A stretch of DNA of 11,271 bases, taken from Planctomycetaceae bacterium. Lineage in GTDB: Bacteria > Planctomycetota > Planctomycetia > Planctomycetales > Planctomycetaceae. The stretch's first letter is position 1. Each line of letters begins with the position of its first letter. The stretch covers positions 1-11,271 of the forward strand of contig JAJDEK010000559.1 in assembly GCA_029259875.1 (NCBI GenBank). The letters run 5' to 3'. The notes below the pieces were generated by a model. That model was not told where the DNA came from. It was given only the letters and a program-made list of their open reading frames with translations, and made no database searches. Shown piece after piece: positions 7,867-11,271 of the stretch. Both the position numbers and the translations under genes were made by a program.

Positions 7867-10800
7867 ATGAATCGAAACAAAACATGGTCTCTGTTTCTCA
7901 TCTCCTACTTGTGTTTGGTAATGCAAACTTCACTCCTGGCAGAAACTCCAGAAACTAAGCAAACGATTTCTCCTGATACCAATTCCTGTCTCAACAAATT
8001 GAAATCGAATAAAGGACTGTGTGTCGTTCTGGGGCTACCTCAGGCAGATCAAGCGTCCTTCGTTGTCGAATTAGTTCAAAATACCAGTTTACAAATTTAT
8101 TTTCAGTCAGAGTCACAAGTAGAAGTGGCGCAAGTCCGTCGCCTGGCAGACGAAGCTGGACTACTGGGACAACGAGTTTTTGCAGATCAGGGAAAGAATA
8201 ATGCCATTGCTTTGGCCAGTAATCTGGCTGATGTGATCTTTGTACAAAAAACTGTTGGAAAATTGGCATCTACGAATGAACTTTTACGTGTATTACGACC
8301 TCAAGGTATCGCTTTTTTCTCTGACTCAGAATTGACGAAACCAGTTCCAGCAGGAAATGATTATTGGGATCACCCCTACCATCGACCTGATAATAATCCT
8401 CAATCGACAGATCAAAATGCCCGATCTCCCTATCGGACACAATTTCTGGCAAATCCCAAATTTTCACCGATGCCTGAAATGTCTGTTGCCGCTGGTGGAA
8501 AAGTTTATAAAGCATTCGGGCACATTGCTCATAAAGAAAATCAGAATGCCATCTTGAATACTTTAATGTGTATCAATGCCTACAATGGAACCATTCTTTG
8601 GAAACGCAAGCTGCCAGAAGGTTTTATGATTCACCGTAATACCATGATTGGAACCGAAGATGCTCTATACATGGCTGATAATGAATCCTGTAAGATTATT
8701 GATAGTGAAACGGGAAAGATCCGGGATGAAATAGTCATTGATGAGAAACTTGCCGATGGTCCTGTCTGGAAATGGATGGGCATGCAGAATGGTACTCTGT
8801 ATGCACTGATCGGTAACAAAGAAGTTCAGGTGGATACTCAAAAATCTGCAAGACGAGGCTTAGGACACTGGCCTTGGAGTATGTGGAAAGGGCACGACTA
8901 TTCTGATCCCAAAAACGCTTTTGGTTACGGCCGCACGTTTGTTGCCATCAATCCTACCAACAAAAAGATCCTTTGGCATTTTCGTGATAAAGACTATATC
9001 GACAGCCGTGGCGTCTGCATGAAAAACAACAATATTTTTTACTACTGCCCGGATAAATTTCTGGCCTGTCTCGATATCAAAAATGGAAAACAGGTCTGGA
9101 AAAATGACGATAAAAAACTACTGACCTCGATCGGCTCTAATCAAAAAGCGCAACATTACGTCACCGGTTATGCCACGACAACCTATTTGAAATGCAGTGA
9201 CGACTACCTGTTTTTTGCGGGTCCACAGCGTTTACATCTTGTGACTGCCTCCGCCTCTGATGGATATTGGATGTGGGAAAAAGAGCACGGAAACTTACAA
9301 TTAGTTTTACGTGATGACGGTATTTATGCCGCTGGACCGAAAGAAACGGGCATGAAACTTGACTACGCCACGGGAGAAAAAATTGCTTCACTTCCAACTC
9401 GCCGTGCTTGTACGCGTGCCACAGGAAGTGTTGATAGCATCTTTTTCCGTACTAGTGGTGGAACAGTAAGGCTAGAAACGGAATCACATACTGCCCAACA
9501 TATAGCTCCCATGCGGCCTCCCTGTCAGGATGGAGTCATCGTTTCTAATGGGCTATTATATTGGGGCCCCTGGATGTGCGGTTGCCAGCTGTCTCTTTAC
9601 GGACACATCTGCCTGGGTCCTGAAAAGAATTCCTCTTCGCCAGCTACTCAGAATCCCCCTCGGCGAGTTGCTTATACGAGTGAACTGTCGAAAGTCGAAC
9701 CGTTATCTATTCACGATGGTGACTGGCCCGCTTTTCGCGGTGACAATCGGCAATCATCCACGACGAAATCTTCTGTGCCAAAGAAAACAAAACTTGCCTG
9801 GACAGCTCAGGCAACGAAGTCCTCACTACCCACTGCGCCTGTGATCGCAGGCAATATGATTTTTGTTGGTGACCGAAATGGTGTTGTCAGTGCATTTGAT
9901 ATGCAGGGTCAACTGATCTGGAAACAATATACTGGAGGCGCTATTTTTTACCCTCCTACAGTCAACGACCACCGCCTCTTTGTCGGTTCAGCCGATGGAC
10001 GGGTTTATGCATATGAAGCAAAAACAGGAAAGCCTCTCTGGTCATTTCGAGTGGCTCCCGATCAACGTTTGATTCCCGTTTATGGTAAATTGATTTCGAC
10101 CTGGCCTGTTGCTGGTGGAGTCGTCGTTCAAAATGATACTGTTTATGCCGTCGCAGGGATTGCACATTTCGATGGTACTCACGTCGTCGCTTTAAATTCG
10201 ATTACCGGTGAGTTGAAACAAGAAAACAATTCCTCAGGAGCATTATCACAAGAAGTGAATAGTGGAATCAGTCTACAGGGAAGTCTATTCATCGAAGAAG
10301 ACGAACTCAGATTCCTGGCAGGAGGCGTCTATGAAACAGCACGTTATGACCTGCAGTCATTAAGATGTTTGAATACCCCCAGTACTGAGGTTCGATCACA
10401 GTATCGAACCGCCTTCTATCCCTACTACCCAAGTTACGGGAAATACCTGTCGATTGAACACACACTGGAAGACCGACGAGAACTAGTCCATGATGCCAGT
10501 TATGAAGGAAGCGTTTTTACCAATCTCACTCTGAAAGAAGCCTTACCTCCTGGCGCACCCAAAGTTAAAAAAGAAGTCGCTCGCTGGTTAAGCATGCGTG
10601 CTCGCCGGACTGGGCAAGCATTTAAACGTAAAAATATCTGGCAAGACCAGAAAAATCGACGTTTTACGAGCTTTATTGTCTCTCCTGAAACACTCTTAGT
10701 AGCCGGTCATCCGGATTTAGAACGAGAGTCTCCTTTTCTGACAGCCATCAATATTAATGAAGGTACAGATCTTTGGACTCACAAACTTCCAGCTTTGGCA

Positions 10801-10887
10801 GTGAAGGGGGGGACCGCAATCGATTCAGAAGGAAGAATCATTGTCTCATTAGAAAATGGTCAACTCTGTTGTTTTAACAAAGAATGA
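7867..10887 (+). CDS. Secreted fusion: degenerate methyltransferase-like domain plus PQQ-like beta-propeller repeats
   Basis: A protein of 1006 residues from the ATG at 7867. Residues 1-25 form a signal peptide (basic start, hydrophobic core, SLLA before ETPET), so the mature chain is outside the cytoplasmic membrane. Residues about 48-155 look like a class I methyltransferase Rossmann domain: GLCVVLG, then LADEAGLLGQ, and ELLRVLRPQGIAFF near 138-151. Motif I is eroded (GLPQAD replaces the GxGxG loop), so SAM binding is doubtful. The rest is PQQ-type repeats with AxxGxxLW signatures: YNGTILWKRKL near 239, NKKILWHFRD near 365, KNGKQVWKND near 405, then DWPAFRGDNR near 619 opening a second set with QGQLIWKQY, KTGKPLWSF and EGTDLWTHKLP. 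A Cys-rich bridge lies at 553-582 and a basic insert at about 869-933. No heme CxxCH motif is seen. The architecture resembles an uncharacterised planctomycete family I recall. BamB- or dehydrogenase-type labels would rest on the fold alone; the role is unknown. Confidence 0.9.
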   Translation: MNRNKTWSLFLISYLCLVMQTSLLAETPETKQTISPDTNSCLNKLKSNKGLCVVLGLPQADQASFVVELVQNTSLQIYFQSESQVEVAQVRRLADEAGLLGQRVFADQGKNNAIALASNLADVIFVQKTVGKLASTNELLRVLRPQGIAFFSDSELTKPVPAGNDYWDHPYHRPDNNPQSTDQNARSPYRTQFLANPKFSPMPEMSVAAGGKVYKAFGHIAHKENQNAILNTLMCINAYNGTILWKRKLPEGFMIHRNTMIGTEDALYMADNESCKIIDSETGKIRDEIVIDEKLADGPVWKWMGMQNGTLYALIGNKEVQVDTQKSARRGLGHWPWSMWKGHDYSDPKNAFGYGRTFVAINPTNKKILWHFRDKDYIDSRGVCMKNNNIFYYCPDKFLACLDIKNGKQVWKNDDKKLLTSIGSNQKAQHYVTGYATTTYLKCSDDYLFFAGPQRLHLVTASASDGYWMWEKEHGNLQLVLRDDGIYAAGPKETGMKLDYATGEKIASLPTRRACTRATGSVDSIFFRTSGGTVRLETESHTAQHIAPMRPPCQDGVIVSNGLLYWGPWMCGCQLSLYGHICLGPEKNSSSPATQNPPRRVAYTSELSKVEPLSIHDGDWPAFRGDNRQSSTTKSSVPKKTKLAWTAQATKSSLPTAPVIAGNMIFVGDRNGVVSAFDMQGQLIWKQYTGGAIFYPPTVNDHRLFVGSADGRVYAYEAKTGKPLWSFRVAPDQRLIPVYGKLISTWPVAGGVVVQNDTVYAVAGIAHFDGTHVVALNSITGELKQENNSSGALSQEVNSGISLQGSLFIEEDELRFLAGGVYETARYDLQSLRCLNTPSTEVRSQYRTAFYPYYPSYGKYLSIEHTLEDRRELVHDASYEGSVFTNLTLKEALPPGAPKVKKEVARWLSMRARRTGQAFKRKNIWQDQKNRRFTSFIVSPETLLVAGHPDLERESPFLTAININEGTDLWTHKLPALAVKGGTAIDSEGRIIVSLENGQLCCFNKE

Positions 10888-10899
10888 ATCTTAATTGGT

Positions 10900-10921
10900 G
10901 TCAATGATCAAGATTGACTTT
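10900..10921 (+). terminator. Weak candidate terminator after the propeller gene
   Basis: GTCAAT at 10900-10905 pairs with ATTGAC at 10913-10918 around a 7-nt loop and is followed by TTTCTG. It starts 13 bp after the stop codon. A competing pairing joins AATCTT (10887-10892) with AAGATT (10910-10915). The short, AT-rich stem and short T-tract make this a weak call. Confidence 0.35.
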
Positions 10922-10946
10922 CTGCTGAAATGAAAATCGGTTAGGT

Positions 10947-10975
10947 TAGACAAATCGGCATGATCTCTTTGTTAT
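10947..10975 (+). promoter_or_regulatory. Weak candidate promoter for the right-edge gene
   Basis: TAGACA at 10947-10952 matches the sigma70 -35 consensus at five of six bases. TGTTAT at 10970-10975 matches the -10 box at four of six with 17-bp spacing. A better -10 sequence, TATAAA at 10973-10978, is 20 bp away. The pair lies 36 bp before the ATG at 11012. Confidence 0.25.
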
Positions 10976-11011
10976 AAAGTCTAAAATTAGATTCTTTGAA
11001 ATTTGATAGCA

Positions 11012-11271
11012 ATGACAGCCTCAATTCAATTCTATCTTTCAGATAGTGACAGTGCGCTCTCTGAGAGTTTGAAAGAACCCTCTCACTTTCATTGCAGCAC
11101 ACTGGAAAACAAAACTCTCGATAGCCTTCGACAGGGTGAGCTCGTTTCAATTTTTGAAGAGTCCATCTCAGAATATGTCGGATTTATTGACCGACCGGAA
11201 TTGCTTGACCAGACACAACTCACTCAGTTTTCAGACTTGGAGCTGAATGCGGATCAGGCTGGAGTTTATTT
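11012..11271 (+). CDS. Uncharacterised protein, possibly divergent GT2-like glycosyltransferase, 3' end outside window
   Basis: The frame runs open from ATG 11012 to the right edge, 86 complete codons, with an in-frame TGA just upstream at 10997-10999. It begins MTASIQFYLSDSD and has no membrane segment or signal peptide in the visible part. The stretch SEYVGFIDRPELLDQTQLTQ followed by DLELNADQAGVY matches by eye the GT2 pattern in which GEYIAFLDADD is followed by a helix and NPDAGLVY. If that is right, the acidic DxD site is changed here to DRP and the segment before it is short. This would make it a divergent or inactive member. The ribosome site is weak. The coding call is reasonable; the family call is tentative because most of the protein is missing. 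Confidence 0.6.
   Translation, partial: MTASIQFYLSDSDSALSESLKEPSHFHCSTLENKTLDSLRQGELVSIFEESISEYVGFIDRPELLDQTQLTQFSDLELNADQAGVY

Noticed and set aside
7867..10887. Reading the propeller protein as a quinoprotein dehydrogenase or cytochrome fusion
   Set aside because: There is no CxxCH heme motif and I see no alcohol-dehydrogenase catalytic signature; only the PQQ-like repeat fold is supported.
10941..11150. Minus-strand frame of 69 codons at the right edge
   Set aside because: It is antisense to the better-supported frame that starts at 11012 and runs on past the window.
1..11271. Defence system, mobile element or CRISPR array
   Set aside because: No transposase, integrase, nuclease, toxin-antitoxin pair, terminal inverted repeats or regularly spaced repeats were seen.

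Overview
The window looks like chromosomal DNA from a planctomycete, probably Planctomycetales and related to Gimesia or Rubinisphaera; the genus is a guess. The grounds are a large secreted PQQ-type beta-propeller protein with motifs I recall only from planctomycetes, loosely packed genes on alternating strands, TTG/GTG starts, weak Shine-Dalgarno sites and a GC content in the mid-40s percent by eye. I see no rRNA, tRNA, insertion sequence, integrase, phage gene or CRISPR array.

Layout. Positions 1-2111 (+) hold the C-terminal bulk of a YfhO-family GT-C membrane protein whose start lies before the window. It converges on a GT39/ArnT-like polytopic membrane protein at 2190-3944 (-), with a hairpin and T-run in the gap. 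A divergent control region of about 260 bp follows. Next comes a two-gene (+) operon: a class I SAM methyltransferase (about 4204-4935) overlapping by ATGA a DPM1/GtrB/CsbB-like family 2 glycosyltransferase (4932-6002). This converges on an unrecognised polytopic membrane protein at 6041-7360 (-), with a 7-bp hairpin in the gap. A gene-free, AT-rich divergent region of about 500 bp separates that from the large secreted protein at 7867-10887 (+), which joins a decayed methyltransferase-like Rossmann domain to PQQ-like propeller repeats. A gene open at the right edge starts at 11012 and may be a divergent GT2-like protein.

How the parts may work together (inference). The GT2 enzyme resembles those that charge polyprenyl phosphate with a sugar. 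YfhO and GT39-like proteins belong to GT-C families that can use such lipid-linked sugars outside the cytoplasmic membrane. The methyltransferase, co-translated with the GT2, could modify the sugar, the lipid or the acceptor. The first 7.4 kb therefore reads as an envelope glycan or glycolipid decoration locus. No GtrA/GtcA-type flippase is visible. The propeller protein is probably a separate transcription unit and its role is unknown.
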